NCBI RefSeq assembly: GCF_000430745.1
Contig: NZ_AUMP01000005.1
Location: forward strand, 105,800-169,799
Source of the DNA: Fictibacillus gelatini DSM 15865
GTDB lineage: Bacteria > Bacillota > Bacilli > Bacillales > Fictibacillaceae
DNA length: 64,000 nucleotides
Direction of reading: 5' to 3'
Position 1 is the first letter of the stretch. Each line of letters begins with the position of its first letter. Under the pieces are notes generated by a model that worked only from the letters and a program-made list of their open reading frames with translations, was not told where the DNA came from and searched no databases. The position numbers were made by a program, and so were the translations under genes. This document shows, piece by piece, positions 24,471 through 32,721 of the stretch.

Positions 24471-25677
24471 AGTCTAATGTTTCGGGAGAGAACAGCTCAA
24501 CAAGAAGAAGGGAGGCAGCGCCAATGGCTGTAGCGTTATCCCCGAGCTTTGATAGCATGATTTCTGTTTGTTTTACGCTATCGGTTAGGGCTCGTTTTTG
24601 AATGGTTTCTTTTACACTTTTCAGGATAAAGTCGCCTGCTTTTGAGACGCCACCGCCAATGATGATCCGTTCAGGATTGGCTGTATGGATTAAATTCGTC
24701 AAACCGATACCTAAATAGGTTCCGGCTTTTTCTAACACGCGGATGGACAGCTCATCCCCTTGAAGTGCAGCTTGATGGACAAGTTCAGCATCGATCTCTC
24801 TGTTCGTCTGCTCAAAACCAGACAACAAGCTTTCTTTCCCGGCTTTCAGCTCTTCCTCCATTAGTTCAGCGATCGCCGGGCCTGCCGCTAACGTTTGCAA
24901 GCAGCCGTCATTGCCACAGCTGCAGCGCCTGCCGCCAATAGCAATTGTCATATGCCCGATTTCCCCGGCGATCGAATGAACGCCATGGTACAGTTTCCCA
25001 TCGACGACCATGCCTGCGCCAATCCCATTGCCAACATTAACCGCAACGAGAGTATTAATCCCATTTCCATTGCCGAACCATGCTTCTCCTAAGGCCATCG
25101 TTCTCGCATCATTTTCCACTTTAACGATCATGTTAAAATGGCGTTCAAGCTCTTCTTTAATCGGAATTTCGCGAAGCTGCAAGTTGGTGGCAAAAAGGGA
25201 GATTCCTTTATGAACATCTACAACACCATGCATCCCGACACCGATTCCGATCATTTTATCCAAATTGGGAACATGCGAGTCAAGCATATACTCGATTTCT
25301 TTCTTCATGAGCGAGAGAAGCTTTTCTTCTGTGATTGGCAGGCTAATCGCATTTTTATTGGCCGCCAATACTTGTCCATTTAAATCGGTTAAAACCGTTC
25401 GAATATGCTTTGGACCGACATCGAGACCGATAATATTGAAATTTTTTGCGTGAATGACGAGCATCGTCGGTTTTCGGCCTCCATTGGATTCCCCCTGGGC
25501 GCTTTCCAGAACCAACCCCGCTTCAATCAACTCTTTCACGATGCTAGAGACCGTTGGCGGCGTCAGTTTTGTATCTTTTGCAATTTGGGCCCTTGAGATA
25601 GGGCCTTCCAGCCGGATTTTATTTAAGATCATGGAACGATTTAACGATTTCATGAGTTGAAAGCTGCCACGCAACAT
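24469..25677 (-). CDS. ROK family transcriptional regulator (XylR/NagC type)
   Basis: The protein has 402 residues from ATG 25677, with TGGAGGAAATAC upstream. The N-terminal winged HTH reads NRSMILNKIRLEGPISRAQIAKD and TPPTVSSIVKELIEAGL. The ROK domain has the nucleotide-binding GLDVGPKHIRTVLTDL and the zinc site GEIGHMTIAIGG followed by CSCGNDGCLQT. Such repressors sense a free or phosphorylated sugar. The galTKE operon is the nearest sugar locus and lies divergently about 640 bases away, but element 3 fills most of the gap. A link to galactose is possible but not shown. Confidence 0.9.
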   Translation of the reverse strand: MLRGSFQLMKSLNRSMILNKIRLEGPISRAQIAKDTKLTPPTVSSIVKELIEAGLVLESAQGESNGGRKPTMLVIHAKNFNIIGLDVGPKHIRTVLTDLNGQVLAANKNAISLPITEEKLLSLMKKEIEYMLDSHVPNLDKMIGIGVGMHGVVDVHKGISLFATNLQLREIPIKEELERHFNMIVKVENDARTMALGEAWFGNGNGINTLVAVNVGNGIGAGMVVDGKLYHGVHSIAGEIGHMTIAIGGRRCSCGNDGCLQTLAAGPAIAELMEEELKAGKESLLSGFEQTNREIDAELVHQAALQGDELSIRVLEKAGTYLGIGLTNLIHTANPERIIIGGGVSKAGDFILKSVKETIQKRALTDSVKQTEIMLSKLGDNATAIGAASLLLVELFSPETLD

Positions 25678-25798
25678 GTATTTCCTCCATTTTTCCAAAT
25701 AGACTCCAAGTTTAAATTTTATGTGCCAGTAATTGTTACTAGTATTCTAGCATTAAATAGTGGCTGTTACTATTCTACTGTTAAAGACGGCATATTGA

Positions 25799-26195
25799 CT
25801 AGTGCCCTTTCAGCTAAGAAAGTTCTTATTTTCAAGAATCCATTTTCGCCTGTAAAAAAATGAAAAAATAGAAGCAAACTTCTCTAGTGTGGTAGTGTGG
25901 TGCTATTTTCATGGCATTTGGACAATAAACAGTGGATTTCCGACAATAAATCGTTTTCACCGGACAATAAATGGCCTGTGTCGGACAATAAAATGAGTAG
26001 TTTTTTCACTAATTGTCTAAAAGTAAAATGTTATTGTCTCAACCGGATGACTTATTGTCCAAATAAGAACATTTATTGTCCGAGAACGAAAACATTTTAA
26101 ATCATGTAACGATTCGTGATCGTTTTTCCTCATTTCACAGATCTAACGAGGTGTTCTTAAAATAACGAATGCTATGTTTCTAGAAGGGGCATTAG
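25799..26195. repeat. Phased-array intergenic element 3 (full length, 397 bp)
   Basis: Forward motifs start at 25920, 25941, 25962 and 25983, and inverted motifs at 26010, 26031, 26052 and 26073. Every step within a half is 21 bp. The ends CTAGTGCCCTTTC and GAAGGGGCATTAG form the terminal inverted repeat. It is nearly identical to element 4 in opposite orientation, including the spacers, which points to recent duplication. It occupies most of the gap between the ROK gene and galT; the remainder must hold the two promoters. Confidence 0.9.
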
Positions 26196-26316
26196 TTCTT
26201 TTTCATTGTCAGTTTTGTTTATTTTCTGAAAAATGCATTTACAGAATTGAGGGGCTGTTATACACTTAGTCTATAAATTAAATTAATTAATTAAGTTAGG
26301 GTGAGGAGTGAGCAAA

Positions 26317-27303
26317 GTGGCGGAATTGCGATACAACCCGCTGTTGGATGATTGGACGATGGTCTCGGCAAATCGGCAAAACAGGCCGCATATGCCGAAA
26401 AATGACTGTCCGTTTTGCCCCGGTTCAGGTAAAGTTCCGGATACGTACGATGTATATTTATACCATAACGATTTTCCGGTCCTATCTGCCTCACCTCCAG
26501 AGCCCGATCATGTTGGCGGGGGACTGTATAAAACGAGAGCAGCGATAGGAAAGTGTGAAGTTGTCCTTTATTCTCCTGACCATCAGGCGACCATTCCCGA
26601 TTTAAGCAAATCCCATATGAGAAAGCTCGTTGATCTATGGACCGAAACATTTATCGAACTTGACCAGCATCCGGATCACCAATATGTCATGGTTTTTGAA
26701 AATAGAGGCGAAGAAGTCGGAGTGACGATGCCGCACCCGCATGGGCAAATTTACGCCTATCCGTTTATTCCTTTAAAAGTGCGGACAGAACTTGACAATT
26801 GCCGAAAATATTACGAGCAAAGCGGACGGAATTTATTTGATGACATGATTGCCGAAGAACAGCGTTTCAAAAAGCGTGTCATACTTGAAAACGAGCATTT
26901 TATTGCATTCATTCCATTCTTTACGGATTATCCATATGGTGTTTTTATTGTAAGCAAAGAAAATAAGTTAGCGTTTTCAGATTTTACAGAAGAGGAAAAA
27001 ACAGCATTAGGAACAATGATTCAAGATATTGTCGGCGGTATGGATATGATGTTTAGCAGGTTATTTCCGTATATGATGGCGGCCCATGTGCGGCCTTCCA
27101 ATGGTGAAAATGTTAACGATTATTATCGGTTTCATATCGAATTTTACCCACCGTTACGAAATAAAGACAAATTGAAATACAATGCTTCGTCAGAAACTGC
27201 GGGATGGGCGGCGGCCAATCCGACAAAAGTAGAGGATAACGCCCATTTTTTAAGAGATTCGGTTCAAAAGTATCAAGAGAAACGGAGAGTAGTAGATGAA
27301 TAA
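26317..27303 (+). CDS. galT: Galactose-1-phosphate uridylyltransferase (class I type)
   Basis: The protein has 328 residues from GTG 26317, chosen because GAGGAG lies eight bases upstream; GTG 26308 overlaps that site. The zinc-binding CPFCPG is near residue 33, and the active-site nucleophile motif PHPHGQIYAYP is near residue 144. It transfers UMP between UDP-glucose and galactose-1-phosphate in the Leloir pathway. It is the class I (E. coli-like) enzyme, unlike the class II GalT of B. subtilis. It overlaps galK by 8 bases. Confidence 0.93.
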   Translation: MAELRYNPLLDDWTMVSANRQNRPHMPKNDCPFCPGSGKVPDTYDVYLYHNDFPVLSASPPEPDHVGGGLYKTRAAIGKCEVVLYSPDHQATIPDLSKSHMRKLVDLWTETFIELDQHPDHQYVMVFENRGEEVGVTMPHPHGQIYAYPFIPLKVRTELDNCRKYYEQSGRNLFDDMIAEEQRFKKRVILENEHFIAFIPFFTDYPYGVFIVSKENKLAFSDFTEEEKTALGTMIQDIVGGMDMMFSRLFPYMMAAHVRPSNGENVNDYYRFHIEFYPPLRNKDKLKYNASSETAGWAAANPTKVEDNAHFLRDSVQKYQEKRRVVDE

Positions 27304-28468
27304 CGACAAAATCGCATCTTTATTTCAACACTATTTTCCGGGAAATGCTGAGGGCATTCGACTTTTCTTCGCTCCGGGCCGTGTGAATTTAATTGGTGAG
27401 CATACCGATTACAACGGAGGTTATGTATTTCCTGCTGCACTGACGATCGGAACATATATGGCGGTGAGAGAACGGGCCGATCAAGAGTTTCATTTAAGGA
27501 GCGCCAACTTTAAAGGGGATATTCATTTTTCGCTTCAATCCCTTCATTATGATAGGGAGGATGATTGGGGGAATTATCCGAAAGGCGTTATTCGTGAACT
27601 TTTATGCTATAGTCAAACGATAAAGGGAGCAGATATTTTTTATTATGGAAATCTTCCAAATGGTGCCGGCCTATCTTCGTCTGCTTCGATTGGGATGGTC
27701 ACCGCGTTCGGATTGGCTTCAATGAACGACATCGATTTGTCCATGAAGGAACTGGCCTATTTATGCAAACGAATGGAAAATCATTTTATCGGGGTGAATT
27801 CCGGGTTAATGGATCAAGTGGCAGTCGGATTTGGAAAAAAGGATCATGCGGTTTTTATGAACTGTAAAACGACTGAAATTGAACAGGTTCTGCTTCAGTT
27901 GCCGGGGTATAAACTTGTCATTACGAATACGAACAAAAGGCGGGACCTTGCCGATTCCAAATATAATGAGCGCTGCAAGGAATGCGAAGAGGGGCTAAAA
28001 GCCATTCAATCGTTTTTCCCCGATAAAGAGGTTCTTGGAGATCTTACGTTAGCCGAATTTGAAAAAGTTGAATCCGCCATTTTTGATTCTGTAGTATGCA
28101 GACGGATCCGACATGTCGTCAGTGAAAACAACCGGGTTCTTCAAACAGTGAAAGCGCTTGAACGAGGTGACTTGCTTGCTGTCGGACGAGAGATGATCGC
28201 GTCCCATGTTTCACTTAGGGATGATTACGAAGTGACGGGGAAAGAGCTTGACGCATTGTTTGAAATTCAAAACAGCATCGACGGATGTATCGGCTCACGC
28301 ATGACAGGTGCCGGATTTGGAGGTTGTACGGTCAGTATTGTAAAAGAAGAAGAAATCGAGAAGTTCAAGAAATTTGTTACAGAACGATATGAACAGATGA
28401 TCGGTTTAACCCCTTCTTTTTATAGTAGTGATATTGGAGATGGGGTCCGGGAATGGAAAGGAGAGTAA
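27296..28468 (+). CDS. galK: Galactokinase
   Basis: This GHMP-family kinase has 390 residues. The galactose signature FAPGRVNLIGEHTDYNGGYV is near residues 25-44. The ATP-binding GAGLSSSASIG is near residue 121, and the C-terminal MTGAGFGGCTVSIV is near residue 342. It phosphorylates galactose with ATP at C1. The start lies inside galT, giving translational coupling. galE follows five bases after the stop. Confidence 0.95.
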   Translation: MNNDKIASLFQHYFPGNAEGIRLFFAPGRVNLIGEHTDYNGGYVFPAALTIGTYMAVRERADQEFHLRSANFKGDIHFSLQSLHYDREDDWGNYPKGVIRELLCYSQTIKGADIFYYGNLPNGAGLSSSASIGMVTAFGLASMNDIDLSMKELAYLCKRMENHFIGVNSGLMDQVAVGFGKKDHAVFMNCKTTEIEQVLLQLPGYKLVITNTNKRRDLADSKYNERCKECEEGLKAIQSFFPDKEVLGDLTLAEFEKVESAIFDSVVCRRIRHVVSENNRVLQTVKALERGDLLAVGREMIASHVSLRDDYEVTGKELDALFEIQNSIDGCIGSRMTGAGFGGCTVSIVKEEEIEKFKKFVTERYEQMIGLTPSFYSSDIGDGVREWKGE

Positions 28469-28473
28469 GAGCG

Positions 28474-29460
28474 ATGCCGATTTTAGTGACAGGTGGAGCG
28501 GGATATATCGGAAGCCATACCGTTCTTTACTTAAAGGAGAAAAATGAAGAAGTCATCGTATTAGACAATTTGCAAAAGGGACATAAAAAGGCGCTGTTTG
28601 CGGACAAATTTTATGAGGGGAATCTTTCCGACAGCAAGCTTTTAGATACGATTTTCTTTAACCATTCAATCGATGCAGTCATCCATTTTGCCGCGAATTC
28701 ATTAGTTGGGGAAAGTGTGGAAAAACCGCTGGATTACTATGAAAATAATGTGCTTGGAACATTTCATCTTGTGAAAAAAATGGCTGAACATCAAGTGCAG
28801 TATCTCGTTTTCTCATCGACGGCGGCTACATACGGAGATCCGGTGAATCTACCCATCAATGAAAACGACCCGACGATTCCGACAAACCCCTATGGAGAAA
28901 CGAAGCTTGCCATTGAGCGAATGTTGAAATGGTGCGAAGGGGCTTACGGATTGAAATCGATTTGTTTGCGCTACTTTAATGCTGCCGGCGCTGACCCGGA
29001 TGGAAGAATTGGAGAAGATCATACACCGGAAACCCATTTAATCCCGATTGTCTTGCAGGTGGCGCTCGGCCAAAGAGAGAAAGTGGCGATTTTTGGCGAT
29101 GATTATCCGACAGCCGATGGTACATGTATCCGCGATTATATCCATGTCATGGATTTGGCACAGGCCCATTACCTCGCATTAAAGAGATTAAGAGAAGGGC
29201 ACGAGAGCAACGTCTATAATCTCGGGAACGGAACCGGTTTCTCCGTAAAAGAAGTGATCGAAACATGCCGGAACATAACGGGACACCCGATTCCTGCCGA
29301 AACTTCACCGCGGCGGGCGGGCGATCCTGCGGTGTTAATCGCTTCCTCGGAAAAAGCGAGAGATGAGCTTGGCTGGGTTCCGGACTATCCTTTATTGGAA
29401 CAGATGGTAGAGCATGCGTGGAAGTGGCATCACCAACACCCGTCTGGTTTTAAGGGGTAA
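28474..29460 (+). CDS. galE: UDP-glucose 4-epimerase
   Basis: The protein has 328 residues from ATG 28474, with AAGGAGAG upstream. The NAD-binding motif MPILVTGGAGYIGSH is at the N-terminus. The catalytic Ser is in FSSTAATYG and the YxxxK is in NPYGETKLAIE. It interconverts UDP-galactose and UDP-glucose and completes the galTKE operon. The order T-K-E here is compact with no insert. Confidence 0.95.
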   Translation: MPILVTGGAGYIGSHTVLYLKEKNEEVIVLDNLQKGHKKALFADKFYEGNLSDSKLLDTIFFNHSIDAVIHFAANSLVGESVEKPLDYYENNVLGTFHLVKKMAEHQVQYLVFSSTAATYGDPVNLPINENDPTIPTNPYGETKLAIERMLKWCEGAYGLKSICLRYFNAAGADPDGRIGEDHTPETHLIPIVLQVALGQREKVAIFGDDYPTADGTCIRDYIHVMDLAQAHYLALKRLREGHESNVYNLGNGTGFSVKEVIETCRNITGHPIPAETSPRRAGDPAVLIASSEKARDELGWVPDYPLLEQMVEHAWKWHHQHPSGFKG

Positions 29461-29481
29461 CGGGAAATGATGCCGGATTGA

Positions 29482-29755
29482 AAAATTGCAAAAAACTTTT
29501 TGCGAAAGAACGACTATGATGGGGTTCTTATTCAAAAACGCAACAATTTTTCATGGCTGACACAAGGACGGAACAATTATATTGTCTTATCCGATCTACT
29601 CGGAGTAGCGGATATGCTTGTCATGGAGAATGAAATTTATTAGTGACAACGAAAATGGAAGAACGAAGGGGCGTCGAAGAAGAATGCGGTGAGCTTCCAC
29701 GGACGGAAAGATTTACCGCATCCGCCCGGATATACTCGTTTAATAGCTTTCCTGC
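29482..29755 (+). pseudogene. Remnant of an M24 family (Xaa-Pro type) aminopeptidase
   Basis: No intact frame exists, but translation from 29482 reads KIAKNFLRKNDYDGVLIQKR then NNFSWLTQGRNNYIVL and GVADMLVMENEIY before a TAG at 29641-29643. The frame shift just after that gives VTTKMEERRGVEEE and RIYSFNS. This is the pattern of the N-terminal, creatinase-like domain of M24 peptidases. No start codon, ribosome binding site or catalytic domain remains, so it is a decayed fragment of about 90 codons. It lies in the 450-base gap between galE and glutaminase. Confidence 0.6.
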
Positions 29756-29762
29756 ATCTCAA

Positions 29763-29797
29763 GGCTGCCTGAGGAATTTTCAGGCAGTTTTTTATTT
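29763..29797 (+). terminator. Intrinsic terminator after galE and the peptidase remnant
   Basis: CTGCCTGA pairs with TCAGGCAG around GGAATTT, followed by TTTTTTATTT. Confidence 0.85.
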
Positions 29798-29909
29798 GTT
29801 TATTTTCCCGAAACTTTCATGAAGAACGAGGAATTAACTTCCGCATATCCTGGCGGAATATGCACAAAATATTTGGAAACAGTAGAATTCTAAAAGGACG
29901 GATTCAATA

Positions 29910-30869
29910 ATGGCAAATCAAACGAAAGTATATTTAGATGAATGGATCGACCATTATCGACCTTATACGACAAATGGTCAATGCGCTGATTACATACCCG
30001 TATTAGGAAAACTAGATCCGTTTCAATTAGGAATTTGCATCATAGGTGCCGATGGAACCATCGAGAAATCAGGTGATTGGGACGTTCCTTTTACACTTCA
30101 AAGCATTTCAAAAGTGTTTAGTTTTATTGCCGTTTGTTTAAGCCGCGGATTGCCGGAAATATTGGAAAAAGTCGATGTAGAGCCGACCGGAGATCCATTT
30201 AATTCAATGATTCGTTTGGAAATCAACAAGCCCGGCAAACCGTTTAATCCGTTGATTAACGCGGGGGCGATTACAGTCGCTTCCATGCTTCCGGGAAAGA
30301 CGCCAGAGGATAAATTAAACGTTTTATATGAGCTGTTCGAAAAGATATGGAATAAGCGGCCCCCCATTAATGAAGAAGTATTTTGCTCTGAGTGGAAAAC
30401 AGCCCACCGCAACCGGGCGATTGCCCATTATTTAAAGGAAATGGGATATTTAGAGACGGAAGTGGAAGAAGCGCTAGAAGTCTATTTAAAACAATGCTCG
30501 ATTGAAATCCATACAGAGGATATCGCGTATATGGGATTAATTCTTTCACAGGACGGCTACGATCCGGTTCGCAGAATGCGGGTTTTTCCAAAAGAAATTG
30601 CGAGATTGACAAAAGCTTTAATGACAACGTGCGGAATGTACAACGAATCAGGGAAGTTTGCGGCTTTTACCGGCATTCCGGCAAAAAGCGGCGTGTCCGG
30701 CGGCATTATGGGAACCGTTCCGCCGCGCGTTCGAAAGGAAGATACGCCGTTTAAGGACGGATGTGGAATCGGCATATATGGCCCTGCCATCGATAAATTC
30801 GGAAACAGCGTGGCCGGAGGGATGTTGCTCAGGCACATTTCTCATGAATGGGATTTAAGTATTTTTTAA
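29910..30869 (+). CDS. glsA: Glutaminase
   Basis: This 319-residue serine-dependent glutaminase has the SxxK nucleophile motif in FTLQSISKVFSF near residue 66. It also has PFNPLINAGAI, and a C-terminal GKFAAFTGIPAKSGVSGGIMG that carries the second active-site segment. It hydrolyses glutamine to glutamate and ammonia in the cytoplasm. A putative amino acid permease gene follows on the same strand, with 136 bases between. This matches the glutaminase-transporter pairing common in Bacillus. Confidence 0.94.
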   Translation: MANQTKVYLDEWIDHYRPYTTNGQCADYIPVLGKLDPFQLGICIIGADGTIEKSGDWDVPFTLQSISKVFSFIAVCLSRGLPEILEKVDVEPTGDPFNSMIRLEINKPGKPFNPLINAGAITVASMLPGKTPEDKLNVLYELFEKIWNKRPPINEEVFCSEWKTAHRNRAIAHYLKEMGYLETEVEEALEVYLKQCSIEIHTEDIAYMGLILSQDGYDPVRRMRVFPKEIARLTKALMTTCGMYNESGKFAAFTGIPAKSGVSGGIMGTVPPRVRKEDTPFKDGCGIGIYGPAIDKFGNSVAGGMLLRHISHEWDLSIF

Positions 30870-31005
30870 AAAATAGGCTGGATGATAACGAATCATAAAA
30901 AAAGGGTATATGTAAATAAGGAGATCTGACGTCTGAATTCTAATTCAAATTCATTTAATTCGGAGCAAGGTATTTCCTAATCGGTTAAGCAGGGAGTGGA
31001 ATAGA

Positions 31006-32625
31006 ATGGGCAGTATGAAACGAAATATCGGTATGTTTGCCCTTACGATGACCGGTCTTGGATCCATCATCGGGTCAGGCTGGTTGTTCGGTGCCTGGAA
31101 AGCGGCGAAAACGGCAGGGCCGGCCGCTATTTTTTCATGGGTTATTGGCATGGTCATTATTATGTTTATTGCTTTAACTTACGCGGAGCTTGGAACGATG
31201 TTTCCGGAAGCCGGAGGGATGGTGCGATACGCTCAATATTCCCATGGCTCCTTTGTCGGTTTCATTGCGGCATGGGCAAACTGGATCGCGATTGTATCGG
31301 TTATCCCGGTTGAAGCGGTCGCATCGATTCAATATATGAGCTCATGGCCATGGGATTGGGCGAAATGGACCCACGGGCTCGTCCATAAAGAAGAATTGAC
31401 GATGCCCGGTTTGTTGCTTGCAGCGGTTTTGATTATCATTTACTTTTTATTAAACTTCTGGACCGTTAAATTGTTTTCAAGTGCGAACTCCATCATTTCC
31501 GTATTTAAAATTATTATTCCGGCATTAACGGTAGGCGGGCTCCTCTTTGCCGGTTTTCATTCAAGCAATTTTACCTCAGGTGGCGAAGGATTTGCGCCTT
31601 ACGGTTGGGCTGCTGTACTGACGGCAGTGGCGACAAGCGGCTGTGTGTTCGCATTTAACGGATTTCAAAGCCCGATCAATATGGCAGGTGAAGCGAAACG
31701 CCCGAGCAAATCGGTTCCGTTTGCCGTCATCGGCTCCATTTTAATTGCAGGTGTGATTTACGTACTATTGCAAATCGCCTTCATTGGCTCCGTCAGTTTG
31801 AAAGATGTGGCGAAAGGATGGTCGCATCTTAACTTCTCCTCGCCGTTTGCGGACCTGGCGATCGCCTTAGGATTGAACTGGCTCGTTCTTGTGCTATATA
31901 TTGATGCCTTTGTTTCGCCTTCGGGTACAGGAACGACGTATACGGCAACAACGGCGCGAATGATCTACGGAATGGAAGGGAATGGCTATTTTCCGAAAGT
32001 GTTTGGGAAAATCCATCCCATTTATGGCGTTCCGCGTCCGGCCATGTTTTTCAACTTAGTTGTCAGTTTTATCTTCTTATTCATGTTTCGTGGCTGGGGT
32101 TCGTTAGCGGAAATTATTTCAGTTGCTACCGTTATTTCTTATGTGACAGGCCCTATTTCGGCCATGTCGCTCAGAAGGATTGCCAGTGATCTTTACCGGC
32201 CGCTCCATTTAAAAACGATGAACATTATTGCGCCATTAGCCTTTATCTTTTCATCGATGATATTATATTGGGCACGCTGGCCACTGACGGGTGAAGTAAT
32301 GATTATCATGTTGATTGGGTTTCCGATTTACTTCTATTACCAGGCGAAAAATCAGTGGAAAGGTTTTCTGCGCAATTTTAAAGCCGGTATTTGGATGGTC
32401 GTCTATCTCGCGTTTATGACACTAGTTTCTTATTTAGGCAGCGAGAAATTTGGCGGACTTGATATCATTAAGTACGGATGGGATATGGTCATTATTGCCA
32501 TCTCCTCACTGATCTTCTACTTCTGGGGTGTAAAAAGCGCCTGGAGGAACGAGAGCATCGGCGACGCCGAAAGAATTAATGAATTGCTAAGAAAACATTC
32601 CGTGAAAAATACTGAAAACCATTAA
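31006..32625 (+). CDS. APC family amino acid permease (aspartate/glutamate-type, YveA-like)
   Basis: This 539-residue protein has about 12-14 membrane helices. The first carries the amino-acid-binding glycine motif GSIIGSGWLFGAWKAAKTAG. Helix 2-3 has ALTYAELGTMFPEAGGMVRY, and helix 6 has SGCVFAFNGFQSPINMAGEAKRP. The closest type I recognise is the L-aspartate/proton symporter YveA. GGGAGTGG precedes the ATG; a second ATG at 31015 is possible. It is next to glutaminase and could import glutamine or related amino acids. Confidence 0.87.
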   Translation: MGSMKRNIGMFALTMTGLGSIIGSGWLFGAWKAAKTAGPAAIFSWVIGMVIIMFIALTYAELGTMFPEAGGMVRYAQYSHGSFVGFIAAWANWIAIVSVIPVEAVASIQYMSSWPWDWAKWTHGLVHKEELTMPGLLLAAVLIIIYFLLNFWTVKLFSSANSIISVFKIIIPALTVGGLLFAGFHSSNFTSGGEGFAPYGWAAVLTAVATSGCVFAFNGFQSPINMAGEAKRPSKSVPFAVIGSILIAGVIYVLLQIAFIGSVSLKDVAKGWSHLNFSSPFADLAIALGLNWLVLVLYIDAFVSPSGTGTTYTATTARMIYGMEGNGYFPKVFGKIHPIYGVPRPAMFFNLVVSFIFLFMFRGWGSLAEIISVATVISYVTGPISAMSLRRIASDLYRPLHLKTMNIIAPLAFIFSSMILYWARWPLTGEVMIIMLIGFPIYFYYQAKNQWKGFLRNFKAGIWMVVYLAFMTLVSYLGSEKFGGLDIIKYGWDMVIIAISSLIFYFWGVKSAWRNESIGDAERINELLRKHSVKNTENH

Positions 32626-32666
32626 GGAACACCGCTTCCACAACGCTGGAAGCGGTGTTTTTCCTT
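32624..32666 (+). terminator. Intrinsic terminator of the permease gene
   Basis: ACCGCTTCCA pairs perfectly with TGGAAGCGGT and is followed by GTTTTTCC. Confidence 0.9.
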
Positions 32667-32721
32667 TAACGCAATTTGTGATGTAAAATTGAAGCACATC
32701 ATAAGTTAAGGAGTATATCTC

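Noticed and set aside
24469..26317. ROK protein as galactose repressor
   Set aside because: Only proximity supports it. A 397-bp mobile element lies between, and no shared operator was seen.
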